DNA of 37,559 bases from a virus, in IMG/VR virus record IMGVR_UViG_3300021957_000121, positions 1-37,559 of that record. One strand, 5' to 3'. The translations under genes and the position numbers were made by a program. Under the pieces are notes generated by a model. That model did no database searches. It saw nothing but the letters and a program-made list of their open reading frames with translations, and was not told the origin of the DNA. Each line of letters begins with the position of its first letter. Within the stretch, counting starts at the first letter, position 1. Of this stretch, positions 1 through 6,340 are shown in pieces.

Positions 1-83
1 ACTTCACCCTTGGCATCTTTAATCTTGATGGGGAAAGTAAATGCAATCCCTAGTTCTTTGTATGTTTTGCTTAGTGGTTTCAT
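1..83 (-). CDS. Partial N-terminus of a conserved phage protein of unknown function
   Basis: An ATG at 83 opens a frame that runs off the left edge (27 codons visible). It begins MKPLSKTYKELGIAF and continues into a lysine-rich stretch. The start resembles a family of phage proteins that continue as short aromatic repeats, but the repeat part is outside the window, so this is only a resemblance. It is the last gene of the small-gene run led by the promoter near 3229-3257. No function is proposed. Confidence 0.6.
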   Translation of the reverse strand, partial: MKPLSKTYKELGIAFTFPIKIKDAKGE

Positions 84-95
84 AATGTGTGCGCC

Positions 96-344
96 CTACT
101 GGGCTTGGCGTTTGTGATCCTTGCAGGTCTCATCGAAGTCAACCCATTTGTCATGAAAATCACATAGCCCTGAGAATTGATCGGCTCCATCGTCTTCTTG
201 ATTGAATCGATCCCATTCCGACTCGTAAAAAAAGCAGGAAGAACAAGGCGATTTATCAGGGTTATTGTTATCAGTAGTCAGCTTGTCTTCCAATCTTCTT
301 TCTTCGGCTGGAGTCATCCAGTAGTCTGCGGGGTCGATACTCAT
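96..344 (-). CDS. Small acidic protein with a putative zinc knuckle
   Basis: 82 aa, starting at an ATG (MSIDPADYWMTP) that overlaps the stop of the upstream gene as ATGA, the coupling used throughout this cluster. A TTG five codons further up is less likely. The C-terminal half has three pairs of potential zinc ligands, CSSC, CDFH and CKDH, spread over about 45 residues. The protein is rich in Asp and Glu. I do not recognise the family; a metal-binding early accessory protein is the most that can be said. Confidence 0.7.
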   Translation of the reverse strand: MSIDPADYWMTPAEERRLEDKLTTDNNNPDKSPCSSCFFYESEWDRFNQEDDGADQFSGLCDFHDKWVDFDETCKDHKRQAQ

Positions 345-640
345 AATAATTTCATCCAATCTGTTTTTCCATCCATTAGTTCAGTGCCATCTATTTCAAG
401 TAATTGTTTAAGTATACCATAGTTATTCATTCTTGTGCCATAACCTCCTTTATGGCATTTATAGACACTACCACTTCGACCAACGAATAGCCAATAGTCT
501 CCATCTTCTTTTACTTCAGAAATACCACTATTGAGTTTCCATCTATCACTGTCAAGATAACCACCACTCCAGCCCGCAAGGACTTTATAGAGATCCTTTC
601 CGACTTTTACTACTACCCAATTGTCTGGTGCATTTTCCAT
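341..640 (-). CDS. Conserved phage protein of unknown function
   Basis: 99 aa, starting MENAPDNWVVVKV. It has a compact beta-rich look, with a GWSGGYLDSD motif near residue 23 and a GSVYKCHKGGYGTRMNN segment in the middle. Proteins with this GWSGGYL...YKCHK...RMNN layout occur in many T4-like phages, but no function is known to me. It overlaps the downstream gene by 4 nt and follows the next upstream gene after 2 nt, so it is cotranscribed. Confidence 0.75.
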   Translation of the reverse strand: MENAPDNWVVVKVGKDLYKVLAGWSGGYLDSDRWKLNSGISEVKEDGDYWLFVGRSGSVYKCHKGGYGTRMNNYGILKQLLEIDGTELMDGKTDWMKLL

Positions 641-642
641 AT

Positions 643-1203
643 TTATTTTACTGTGAGATAGTAAGTCCCTGCTTTATTCTCATCCGCTTTAATTTTTGTA
701 ACAGTGAACCATTCTAATTCCTTATGCACATCACCGAGATTTGTACCGATACCGATGTATGGTCCACCACTCGGGTCAACTGACTCTAGACTTCCATCAT
801 CATTCCGTTGAACTCCAACATGACCATCATCTTCAAAGGAATACTCAACGCAATTCTTAGCTATGACATTGAATTTTCGTTCAGTACCATATCGACTTTT
901 AGCTACAACCGATGGCCAACCGCCTTGAATTAGATCATAGACGCCTGAGGACACTACATCTTCTTCTACTTTATCATCTGGATAAAGAACATTGTCATCT
1001 GGATAAAGAACATTGTCATCTGGATAAAGATGCTCTGTCATTTCTTGACCTTTTGTGTAGAAGCATTTTCCTACAGAATCGGGGTGATATCCAGCGGCGA
1101 TGCATAGACCATATAACTTCTCAGTCAGTTCGTTCATATCCATTGAATCTAATTCACTTTCATATGTGAATGTTTCTTCGTGCTGCTCTATTGTAATTTT
1201 CAT
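643..1203 (-). CDS. Unknown protein containing a three-fold LYPDDNV repeat
   Basis: 186 aa from the ATG at 1203 (MKITIEQHEETFTYES). A TTG at 1239 would add twelve residues but has no ribosome site. Residues 1-50 resemble a recurrent phage module (acidic helix, then LTEKLYGLCIAAGYHPDSV). Next come three tandem copies of L-Y-P-D-D-N/K-V, encoded by a 21-bp direct repeat. The C-terminal 100 residues hold a beta-rich domain ending in TGTYYLTVK-like sequence. The repeat lies between the domains and looks like a length-variable linker. Function unknown. Confidence 0.72.
   Translation of the reverse strand: MKITIEQHEETFTYESELDSMDMNELTEKLYGLCIAAGYHPDSVGKCFYTKGQEMTEHLYPDDNVLYPDDNVLYPDDKVEEDVVSSGVYDLIQGGWPSVVAKSRYGTERKFNVIAKNCVEYSFEDDGHVGVQRNDDGSLESVDPSGGPYIGIGTNLGDVHKELEWFTVTKIKADENKAGTYYLTVK
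974..1030. repeat. 21-bp direct repeat, about 2.7 copies
   Basis: Two perfect copies of a 21-bp unit (974-994 and 995-1015) are followed by the first 15 bp of a third (1016-1030). The unit length keeps the reading frame of the surrounding gene and encodes LYPDDNV. Perfect identity between copies suggests recent slippage. Confidence 0.9.
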
Positions 1204-1250
1204 AATTTGTATTAAATATTGTTTTGGTTGTTTTATCAAGCAGATTTAAT

Positions 1251-1376
1251 TTATAGATAGCTTAACCAAATGACGAGGCAGACGCTAAAAGCCACCCCAA
1301 ATGTGCCAATGATGACCTTCTCGTGTAATTGAAGCGGGCCGTTGTCGTTCTTTCGTTCGTTGAATGATTTTTTCAT
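1251..1376 (-). CDS. 41-aa single-pass membrane protein
   Basis: A short frame starting MKKSFNERKND fills the gap between its neighbours. A charged N-terminal half of about 20 residues is followed by one hydrophobic helix (IIGTFGVAFSVCLVIWLSYL) that runs to the C-terminus. Positive charges before the helix predict the N-terminus in the cytoplasm. Its position inside a tightly packed operon and its clean membrane-protein composition support it as real. It could be a small inner-membrane host-takeover or lysis-related protein; function unknown. Confidence 0.6.
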   Translation of the reverse strand: MKKSFNERKNDNGPLQLHEKVIIGTFGVAFSVCLVIWLSYL

Positions 1377-1382
1377 ATTAAT

Positions 1383-1835
1383 TTAAGTCCATAAGTGGTC
1401 AATGTTTTTTACAATCCACTTCATGTATTTCTGTTCTTGCTCTTTAAGGTTTTCTTCGAGATAGTTGTATCGGCCGTAGAGTTCTTCATATGAGTATTTC
1501 GACCTCTCAACTTCTAATAGAGAATCATCTCCTTCAATCTTATTGAATGTAATAGGGTTTTTCTCGTATGCTTCAGTTAGTTCTTCATCCATTGATTGTT
1601 GTAGAGAAGGTCGAACATTTTTTACGAAGTCATAGCACTGTCTCAATTCACGATCAAACTTTTCATGAGATGGGCAAGATCGAGGATGTATATAAATAAA
1701 ACATTTTTCACTCTCAACAAACTCAATCACACAACCAAAGAGAAACTCTGGAATAAGATATGTCTTATCAGCATACTCCCGCTTTGGGATATACTTATAG
1801 ATCCACTTCTGTGGTGATTTAAATAGGTTCTTCAT
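1383..1835 (-). CDS. Hypothetical protein with C-terminal coiled coil
   Basis: 150 aa starting MKNLFKSPQKWIYKYIP. The middle is mixed alpha/beta with two cysteines (CFIYIHPRSCPSH). The last 40 residues (YNYLEENLKEQEQKYMKWI and following) form a charged helix of coiled-coil character. The family was not recognised. It lies 2 nt downstream of the next gene in the small-gene operon, suggesting early expression. Confidence 0.65.
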   Translation of the reverse strand: MKNLFKSPQKWIYKYIPKREYADKTYLIPEFLFGCVIEFVESEKCFIYIHPRSCPSHEKFDRELRQCYDFVKNVRPSLQQSMDEELTEAYEKNPITFNKIEGDDSLLEVERSKYSYEELYGRYNYLEENLKEQEQKYMKWIVKNIDHLWT

Positions 1836-1837
1836 AA

Positions 1838-2101
1838 TTAGTATTGCCTTTCCTCAAATTCAAATTGTACATTCAGTGACCGCAGTGCATACTTAGCAAC
1901 GTGGTTTAGAGCTTCCATATCTTCATACTCAACGTATCGATCACCGATAGTTTCCATATAGTAACCTTCTTTATCTGTCTTTAACCAGCAGAGAGTATAG
2001 CAAGTTTCTTTATCATAATCTTCATCGTAATTCCATGCAATGATCTCAGCATTCCTATCATCTTTAGCTGGTCTAAATTCTACATTTTTATATCTCATCA
2101 T
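1838..2101 (-). CDS. Small conserved phage protein of unknown function
   Basis: 87 aa; two consecutive ATGs open the frame (MMRYKNVEFRPAKDD) and either may be used. The protein is acidic and aromatic-rich, with a YDEDYDKETCYTLCWLKTD core that looks like a small beta sheet. I cannot assign a family. It is packed 2 nt from both neighbours in the small-gene operon. Confidence 0.65.
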   Translation of the reverse strand: MMRYKNVEFRPAKDDRNAEIIAWNYDEDYDKETCYTLCWLKTDKEGYYMETIGDRYVEYEDMEALNHVAKYALRSLNVQFEFEERQY

Positions 2102-2103
2102 AA

Positions 2104-2271
2104 CTATTTATTCTCTTTCCAAACCTTTTGTTTATTATCAATTTCACTAGATAGGATCATGATTCTACGGTATGGCTTATACATAATCTGTGCTGTCAAT
2201 TCATGTCGTAAAAAGATCGTAGCGATCATATCACCTATCCAAAAGAGTATTAATGATAGCAATGTTCTCAT
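2104..2271 (-). CDS. 55-aa membrane-associated small protein
   Basis: A short ATG frame fills an otherwise empty gap. It begins MRTLLSLILFWIGDMIATIF, a hydrophobic N-terminal helix of about 20 residues, followed by a basic and polar tail. It may be a signal anchor or a cleavable signal peptide, though no clear cleavage site is visible. It lies 1 nt from the downstream end of the next gene. Function unknown; small anchored proteins of this kind are common in T4-like early regions. Confidence 0.55.
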   Translation of the reverse strand: MRTLLSLILFWIGDMIATIFLRHELTAQIMYKPYRRIMILSSEIDNKQKVWKENK

Positions 2272-2272
2272 G

Positions 2273-2446
2273 TTATTTTTCTGGTGGTGGAGCGAAGAAT
2301 GGTGAACCAGACTTCATAAGCTCTGTTAGGTCTGTATTAAACTTAGCAGTGAGCTCATCTGTTTGAGCTTCAGCATGCTTAAGGATGTTAATAGTGCCAA
2401 GCATCGCAAAGCACTTCTCTTGTAGGTTATCAATAATATCGTTCAT
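2273..2446 (-). CDS. 57-aa helical protein of unknown function
   Basis: A short frame starting MNDIIDNLQEKC, preceded by a good ribosome-binding site (GAGAGGAT, about 4 nt before ATG). It is nearly all helix (KHAEAQTDELTAKFNTDLTELM) and ends in a proline-rich tail, FFAPPPEK. The ribosome site and exact fit between neighbours make it likely to be translated. A coiled-coil dimer is plausible. Function unknown. Confidence 0.6.
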   Translation of the reverse strand: MNDIIDNLQEKCFAMLGTINILKHAEAQTDELTAKFNTDLTELMKSGSPFFAPPPEK

Positions 2447-2448
2447 AG

Positions 2449-2652
2449 TTATCCTCTCATAAAATTCTTAACACAACTACGTGGACCATTTGGCACATAG
2501 TACTTCTTGTTTCGTTCCCAACTATCGTTAGTGAAGAGCTGTAAGCACCCCGTATCTTTAGCGGAATATGACATTACACCTTTACGATTGCGAGTTACCT
2601 CACGCGTTGGTGGTTCATCTAATCCTAAAATTGCTCTAATATTATCGGTCAT
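2449..2652 (-). CDS. Small conserved phage protein of unknown function
   Basis: 67 aa, taking the internal ATG (MTDNIRAILGLDEPP), which overlaps the upstream gene's end by 11 nt. A longer frame reaching 2724 would intrude deeply into the upstream gene and is unlikely. After an N-terminal helix, a polar region rich in Arg, Asn and Ser ends in RSCVKNFMRG. No catalytic motif is evident. Confidence 0.6.
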   Translation of the reverse strand: MTDNIRAILGLDEPPTREVTRNRKGVMSYSAKDTGCLQLFTNDSWERNKKYYVPNGPRSCVKNFMRG

Positions 2653-2923
2653 AAATGTATATATCTGCAGTAGTAGCATCGGCAAGTTTAATGCACTGAT
2701 GAGAGTGTGAGCCAGACCAAACATTTGGTGGATTCTTTACAGAGTACTTATGAGCATTTGGATTAGCAATACCCATGCGACCTTGAAGCATTACTCGACG
2801 AGAGGTTCCATTAAGCTTATCTTCAGCTTTGACTTTTGCTCTATAAGCAGCAACAAGTTTTTTGCCAGCGACTGAGTGGTGGTGAACTGTTTCGACATAA
2901 TAGTCTGATGTACGCGTATTCAT
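2642..2923 (-). CDS. Conserved phage protein of unknown function
   Basis: 93 aa starting MNTRTSDYYVETVHHHSVAG. It is basic, with a run of three histidines at 14-16 and a helix KKLVAAYRAKVKAEDKLNG. The later part has a compact region containing KNPPNVWSGSHSHQCIKLADA. An AGGA sequence lies about 11 nt upstream of the ATG. It is probably cotranscribed with the gene at 2946-3197. Function unknown. Confidence 0.65.
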   Translation of the reverse strand: MNTRTSDYYVETVHHHSVAGKKLVAAYRAKVKAEDKLNGTSRRVMLQGRMGIANPNAHKYSVKNPPNVWSGSHSHQCIKLADATTADIYIYDR

Positions 2924-2945
2924 AATATAAATTTCCTTTCGTGGA

Positions 2946-3197
2946 TTAGACTAACGATGTAAGGTGACTTAAAGCTTCTACAGTGCCAGGGAAGATTTCA
3001 TGTGTGTCTACAGCGTGCATATTCACTTCAGCAGATGCACTGATAAACACGTTATCAAAGTTAGCAACTTCATTGACGAACTCCTTTGTCACGGCAGTAA
3101 CTTCACTGGTTGTAAGATTAGTGGCTTGGAATTGACCATCATAGATGTAGTCAATTGCGATTTTGCTGTCAGTATTTGTAATTTCGTGTAGTTTCAT
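2946..3197 (-). CDS. First gene of the small-gene operon, unknown function
   Basis: 83 aa starting MKLHEITNTDSKIAIDYIYD. It is acidic, with alternating hydrophobics and a helix TAVTKEFVNEVANFDNV. It is the gene nearest to the strong promoter at 3229-3257, whose expected start site leaves a leader of roughly 25 nt. It was not recognised; its position as promoter-proximal early gene suggests a takeover role, which is inference only. Confidence 0.65.
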   Translation of the reverse strand: MKLHEITNTDSKIAIDYIYDGQFQATNLTTSEVTAVTKEFVNEVANFDNVFISASAEVNMHAVDTHEIFPGTVEALSHLTSLV

Positions 3198-3213
3198 AAT
3201 ATAAGTCTCTATT

Positions 3214-3249
3214 GGTTGGTATGATACTATTATACCATATATACCAACC
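3214..3249. repeat. Inverted repeat overlapping a promoter
   Basis: Perfect 9-bp arms GGTTGGTAT (3214-3222) and ATACCAACC (3241-3249) are separated by 18 bp. The arms lie on both sides of the -10 element of the promoter at 3229-3257. The geometry fits an operator for a dimeric repressor or activator; it is not followed by a U-run, so it is not a terminator. Confidence 0.6.
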
Positions 3250-3257
3250 TATGTGAA
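3229..3257 (-). promoter_or_regulatory. Sigma70-like early promoter with extended -10
   Basis: On the minus strand: TTCACA, 17-bp spacer, TATAAT, with TGG directly before the -10 (extended -10). It faces the twelve small genes down to position 1. It shares the 17-bp spacing and TGG-TATAAT core with the other early promoters in the window, but its -35 differs (TTCACA instead of TGTACA). Confidence 0.8.
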
Positions 3258-3368
3258 CCATTATTTTCAATCAACGGAGCCTTCAAGCCCTTAATGTGTG
3301 CAAGTGATTGCCTGTCAACAACATTTAAATGCACTTTTATTCCACTTTCATAAGTGGTTTACTACCAA

Positions 3369-3638
3369 CTACTTCTTGTATTTGTAGTAAACTACCATCA
3401 TTACGACCACTGAAATGCCACTTAAGACGTAATTGGTGCAGAGCCAATAGTCAAATCCAAACTTGAGAAGAGCATAGCCTAAAGCAGCAGAATAGCCAAC
3501 GATTGACATATAACAAAGCATAATGCTAACATCTTCAACCGATTGAGTTTTAATTGATTTGTATATCTGTGGCCAAAAGCAGCCAATGAAACAGATGTTA
3601 TAGATAACACCCAAGAGGTTCTCAATAGATGCAGTCAT
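3369..3638 (-). CDS. PQ-loop (SemiSWEET-like) membrane protein
   Basis: 89 aa with three predicted transmembrane helices. The first ends in the PQ motif of the SWEET/PQ-loop superfamily (CFWPQIYKSIKTQSVEDVS, about residues 20-38). The second and third lie near 40-60 and 65-85, and the C-terminus is basic (YYKYKK). This is the size of bacterial SemiSWEETs, which dimerise to form a sugar or small-solute path across the inner membrane. The substrate cannot be deduced. It overlaps the HAD gene by 17 nt. In a phage this is likely a metabolic add-on or a membrane-reprogramming protein. Confidence 0.75.
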   Translation of the reverse strand: MTASIENLLGVIYNICFIGCFWPQIYKSIKTQSVEDVSIMLCYMSIVGYSAALGYALLKFGFDYWLCTNYVLSGISVVVMMVVYYKYKK

Positions 3639-4191
3639 ACAAATCCTTCCAGTTCTTTACACGGATCACGTCTCCACACACTTCATAATCTGTGTTGTAT
3701 GGTTGGTTAAAGAGGAAAGACCTTAGCCCAAGTTTAGCTCCGACTTCAGCGTTTTCTGGTTTATCTTCAAGCCATACGAAACCTGAATCTTCATAGCGCT
3801 TAAGTGCTTCTGTCTTATCTGCACCACAGTCGATACATTGCACTCGTTCGAATACGCCATCTCCAAAAACGCGTTTGAGATTTTCCTCTCTTAATCGTTG
3901 AGCGTATGGTTCTGTGCCAAGTGAAGTGATGGCGTGGAATACAGCACCGTGTTCTTCATGCATTTTCCGTACGTACTTAATCGCATCATTAAGAGGTGGT
4001 AAGAACCCAATCGCTGCAGATTCATTGAAGTGCCTCACAAGAACATCTGCTTCATCAACTGATAGTCCATACATCTCTGATACTTTATAGGAAATGCACT
4101 TGCCTTTTTTATAGCCTTTACGCTTCATCCACCATTCAAATGAGTGGGCCCACGATAAGAGCACTCCGTCGACGTCAGTTAATATAATCAT
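3622..4191 (-). CDS. HAD-family phosphatase, probably a 5'-nucleotidase-like enzyme
   Basis: 189 aa. Motif I is T-D-V-D-G-V at residues 5-10, with nucleophile Asp6 and acid/base Asp8. Motif II is the Thr/Ser in HAITSLG around residue 90, and motif IV is the acidic patch WLEDKPENAEV near 140. The small cap between motifs I and II fits phage deoxyribonucleotidase-like HAD proteins, which dephosphorylate nucleotides; the substrate is inferred. Its start overlaps the nuclease stop as TAATG. It sits in a nucleotide-metabolism and repair neighbourhood. Confidence 0.75.
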   Translation of the reverse strand: MIILTDVDGVLLSWAHSFEWWMKRKGYKKGKCISYKVSEMYGLSVDEADVLVRHFNESAAIGFLPPLNDAIKYVRKMHEEHGAVFHAITSLGTEPYAQRLREENLKRVFGDGVFERVQCIDCGADKTEALKRYEDSGFVWLEDKPENAEVGAKLGLRSFLFNQPYNTDYEVCGDVIRVKNWKDLYDCIY

Positions 4192-4877
4192 TATCTATTT
4201 TCGTAATAATACGTTAGTTCTTCAATTAAGGGATCAACCCAATCTTCTGTATTTTCTTTAAAAATGATGGGCTTATCATCTCCATCAACAACCATCAGCG
4301 TGACAAGCTGATTCACCGCGATGCCAGTTCGTTCTTCAAACATTAAAGCATAAGCACACTCTTGCATGAAGTACGAACTAATTTCGCTACGCTCTTTAAT
4401 TCGCCCTGATGTCTTAAAATCTACGATAGACAACTCGCCATCAAACTCTGCGATACAATCTACCCGACCTGCAACCTTAAGAACGGTTGAGTAAAGAGGA
4501 CATTCTTGCATGTAGACTTTACCAACTTTGTCGTTAATTACTTTACGCAGTGTAGTCCAACTATGCAGAACATGTGGCATGCGATCACCTGGTGTGCGGA
4601 TATAGTCTTCTTCGTTATTGATATACCTTTCAGCGATATTATGAACTGCGGTTCCCCGTGTTGTAGCATGACGAGTAATCCGCTTAGCTTCTTCTTCACC
4701 GATGTTAGCACGCCATTTAGCCCATTTTCCACGATCACGGTAGCCGAGGGCTGTTGTAATAGAAGGGTACTTTTCACCTGTAGGCGTTATGTAAGTACGC
4801 CCTGATTTAAGTGTTTCAGCCTTAAGGTCTTCATAACCTAAGTCAATATTTTCGTGTTTAAAATTTGGTCTAAGCAT
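4191..4877 (-). CDS. RecB/Cas4-like PD-(D/E)XK exonuclease
   Basis: 228 aa from the ATG at 4877 (MLRPNFKHEN), which overlaps the upstream gene by 8 nt. A longer frame to 5012 would overlap it almost entirely. RecB-nuclease motifs occur in order: His79 in GTAVHNIAE, Asp140 in GRVD, Asp153-x-Lys155 in IVDFKTS, and the Q-x3-Y motif at Gln172-Tyr176. The length and motifs match phage single-domain exonucleases that process DNA ends in recombination or degrade host DNA. Which of these roles applies cannot be told. Confidence 0.85.
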   Translation of the reverse strand: MLRPNFKHENIDLGYEDLKAETLKSGRTYITPTGEKYPSITTALGYRDRGKWAKWRANIGEEEAKRITRHATTRGTAVHNIAERYINNEEDYIRTPGDRMPHVLHSWTTLRKVINDKVGKVYMQECPLYSTVLKVAGRVDCIAEFDGELSIVDFKTSGRIKERSEISSYFMQECAYALMFEERTGIAVNQLVTLMVVDGDDKPIIFKENTEDWVDPLIEELTYYYENR

Positions 4878-5073
4878 CTTTCTTAAAATTTCCTGTTTTA
4901 CTGATCTTACCAACCGATCCATTAAAGTTAAGGCCAGGCGCGCACATGCCTCGACTAACTTCTCCATTTTCTCCACACGGACAATTCTGTCCACACGGCA
5001 AATCGCGATCATTTACGGAATGCATTTCTTCCCATTCCTTTTCGCATTTCTTACAGTGATAATCGTATAGCAT
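4870..5073 (-). CDS. FmdB-like zinc ribbon protein, copy 1
   Basis: 67 aa, starting MLYDYHCKKCEKEWEEM. A TTG six codons up is disfavoured. Zinc ligands are CKKC at the N-terminus and CPCG after about 20 residues, the FmdB/CxxC regulatory-protein pattern, with a further Cys in RGMCAPG. The C-terminus is basic. It is adjacent to a paralogue (5078-5329) with the same start, MLYDYxCxxC, so this is a tandem duplication. Function unknown; nucleic-acid or protein binding is possible. Confidence 0.75.
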   Translation of the reverse strand: MLYDYHCKKCEKEWEEMHSVNDRDLPCGQNCPCGENGEVSRGMCAPGLNFNGSVGKISKTGNFKKDA

Positions 5074-5077
5074 AATA

Positions 5078-5329
5078 TTAATAGGTGTCAATCGTATTTT
5101 CTTTTCCAGACGCTTTCTTAATTCCTTTAAGAACGTCGTTCCACTCGTTTCCTGCTCGTTTAATTGGGTGTATACTATCGCTTACAATCGCAGGTGCACA
5201 CACACCTCGTTTTATAGTACCGCTTTTACCACACGGGCAGGGTTGGCCAACGGGCTTATCCCTATCAGCAGATAGATGGGATTCTTCCCAAGTTTCGTTG
5301 CATTGTTCGCAATAATAATCGTATAGCAT
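5078..5329 (-). CDS. FmdB-like zinc ribbon protein, copy 2
   Basis: 83 aa, starting MLYDYYCEQCNETWEESH. The zinc ligands are CEQC and CPCG, in the same positions as in the neighbour at 4870-5073, and both continue with an RG[MV]CAP motif. This copy has a longer basic C-terminal tail (KGIKKASGKENTIDTY). The ATG lies just after the stop of the upstream gene; a longer frame to 5425 would overlap that gene. Function unknown. Confidence 0.75.
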   Translation of the reverse strand: MLYDYYCEQCNETWEESHLSADRDKPVGQPCPCGKSGTIKRGVCAPAIVSDSIHPIKRAGNEWNDVLKGIKKASGKENTIDTY

Positions 5330-5330
5330 A

Positions 5331-5873
5331 TTAGAACCAATCTGGTGTTGAACGTTTGGTCCAAACCATTTTGAACCTTTCTTGTTTTGTTTTATAGAAC
5401 GCGCGGTATGATTTAACGACATCATCGAACATGCATTCTGGATTCGACTTCATCGCTAAAGGCCATTTGGTGAGTGGACCATTAGAAATATTTGCTGGAC
5501 CACAGAATAAGTCTTTTCGAAGTATTTCGTCTGATTTGTGGATTTTGCCATAGCGGAATGTGTATTCTTTACAAAGTGCATCGAACAGTTTCCAGTGCCA
5601 GCGGTAATTTTCTAGTGATTGCGCTGTCCATACCGTACAAGGATGGTGCATATGAACTGCTTTGTAATAAGTATCCTCACGCTCATCTGGTAGTACCCAA
5701 TAGCGTGACATTGTTTTACCCGAATTAGACGGTCTCCTCTCCTCAGCGCCATCAAGCATGCGGTGTGCAGTTGATAGCATCTGAGCAGATTCGACGATCA
5801 TCTTAGTCGTATGTTTATCGCAGTGCATCTGAGCTGCAATAACAGGATCTTTATCTAGTACAAACAAATTCAT
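5331..5873 (-). CDS. Conserved T4-like phage protein of unknown function
   Basis: 180 aa starting MNLFVLDKDPVIAAQMHCDKH. The family, common in marine T4-like phages, has a conserved HCDKHTTKMIVESAQMLSTAHR block, an HHPCTVW block and a C-terminal PDWF. The conserved His, Cys and Asp residues suggest an enzyme or metal site, but I know of no assigned activity. Its ATG lies only 7 nt after the TATAAT of the promoter at 5881-5909, so the transcript should have almost no 5' leader. Confidence 0.75.
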   Translation of the reverse strand: MNLFVLDKDPVIAAQMHCDKHTTKMIVESAQMLSTAHRMLDGAEERRPSNSGKTMSRYWVLPDEREDTYYKAVHMHHPCTVWTAQSLENYRWHWKLFDALCKEYTFRYGKIHKSDEILRKDLFCGPANISNGPLTKWPLAMKSNPECMFDDVVKSYRAFYKTKQERFKMVWTKRSTPDWF

Positions 5874-5880
5874 AATGTAT

Positions 5881-5909
5881 ATTATACCACAGTTTAAGTC
5901 TTTTGTACA
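5881..5909 (-). promoter_or_regulatory. Early promoter TGTACA-17-TATAAT giving a near-leaderless mRNA
   Basis: Minus strand: TGTACA at 5909-5904, 17-bp spacer, TATAAT at 5886-5881 preceded by TGG. The spacer shares AAAGrCyTAAACT with the promoter at 7261-7289. The TATAAT is followed by 7 nt and then the ATG of the gene at 5331-5873. A start site 6-7 nt after the -10 would be at the AUG or one base before it. Confidence 0.85.
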
Positions 5910-6338
5910 CTACAAAATCTCAGGGAAACAAGCTTCTACAAGACTCTTTGTAATTTTACGGTATTTCTTATTCTTAAGATTTGTGATAGTTCCATCTTTA
6001 GCAGCGCAGAGGAGCAGCGCGTCTTCTTCAGGCAGTTGCTCGAGCATACCAATCCAGATTTTTTCCTTTTTAATTTGAGAGATCTTGCTGCCTTTAACTA
6101 GCATGCCAATGTGCCTAAGTACATTAGCGATAGTTGCAGGTTCGCGACCTTCTTGAACTGGGTCAAATGGCGGTTTACCTTTCGGTAGATCGAGAATGAT
6201 CTTATCGTTATAGCACAGCTGAAGAATTGTCTTTACTTGCCTGTACGCGTTTTCTTTTAGATACTTAATTCGATCATCTCGCTCTTCGAGCTTACAGACT
6301 TCTTCGAATATTTCGTGTGGATATTTTTGGATGGACAT
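5910..6338 (-). CDS. Conserved T4-like phage protein (DUF6433-like)
   Basis: 142 aa starting MSIQKYPHEIFEEVCKLE. It is largely helical, with a conserved YLKENAYRQVKTILQLCYND segment (residues 28-47) and a DLPKGKPPFDP motif. I recall this family as DUF6433, found beside RNase H in marine T4-like phages; that name is from memory and unverified. It follows rnh by 2 nt and ends at the -35 of the next promoter. The role is unknown, probably DNA-replication associated by context. Confidence 0.75.
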   Translation of the reverse strand: MSIQKYPHEIFEEVCKLEERDDRIKYLKENAYRQVKTILQLCYNDKIILDLPKGKPPFDPVQEGREPATIANVLRHIGMLVKGSKISQIKKEKIWIGMLEQLPEEDALLLCAAKDGTITNLKNKKYRKITKSLVEACFPEIL

Positions 6339-6340
6339 GA

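Noticed and set aside
912-1169. Plus-strand frame with HLDKEHC repeats
   Set aside because: It is only the complementary reading of the 21-bp repeat in the minus-strand gene.
3342-3357. Hairpin CCACTT-TCAT-AAGTGG as a terminator
   Set aside because: The 6-bp stem is not followed by a T-run in either direction (AATAAAAG on the minus strand), so it does not qualify as an intrinsic terminator.
4878-5012. Longer N-terminus for the RecB-like nuclease
   Set aside because: It would overlap the zinc-ribbon gene almost completely. The added residues have no nuclease motif, and the ATG at 4877 gives the normal short overlap.
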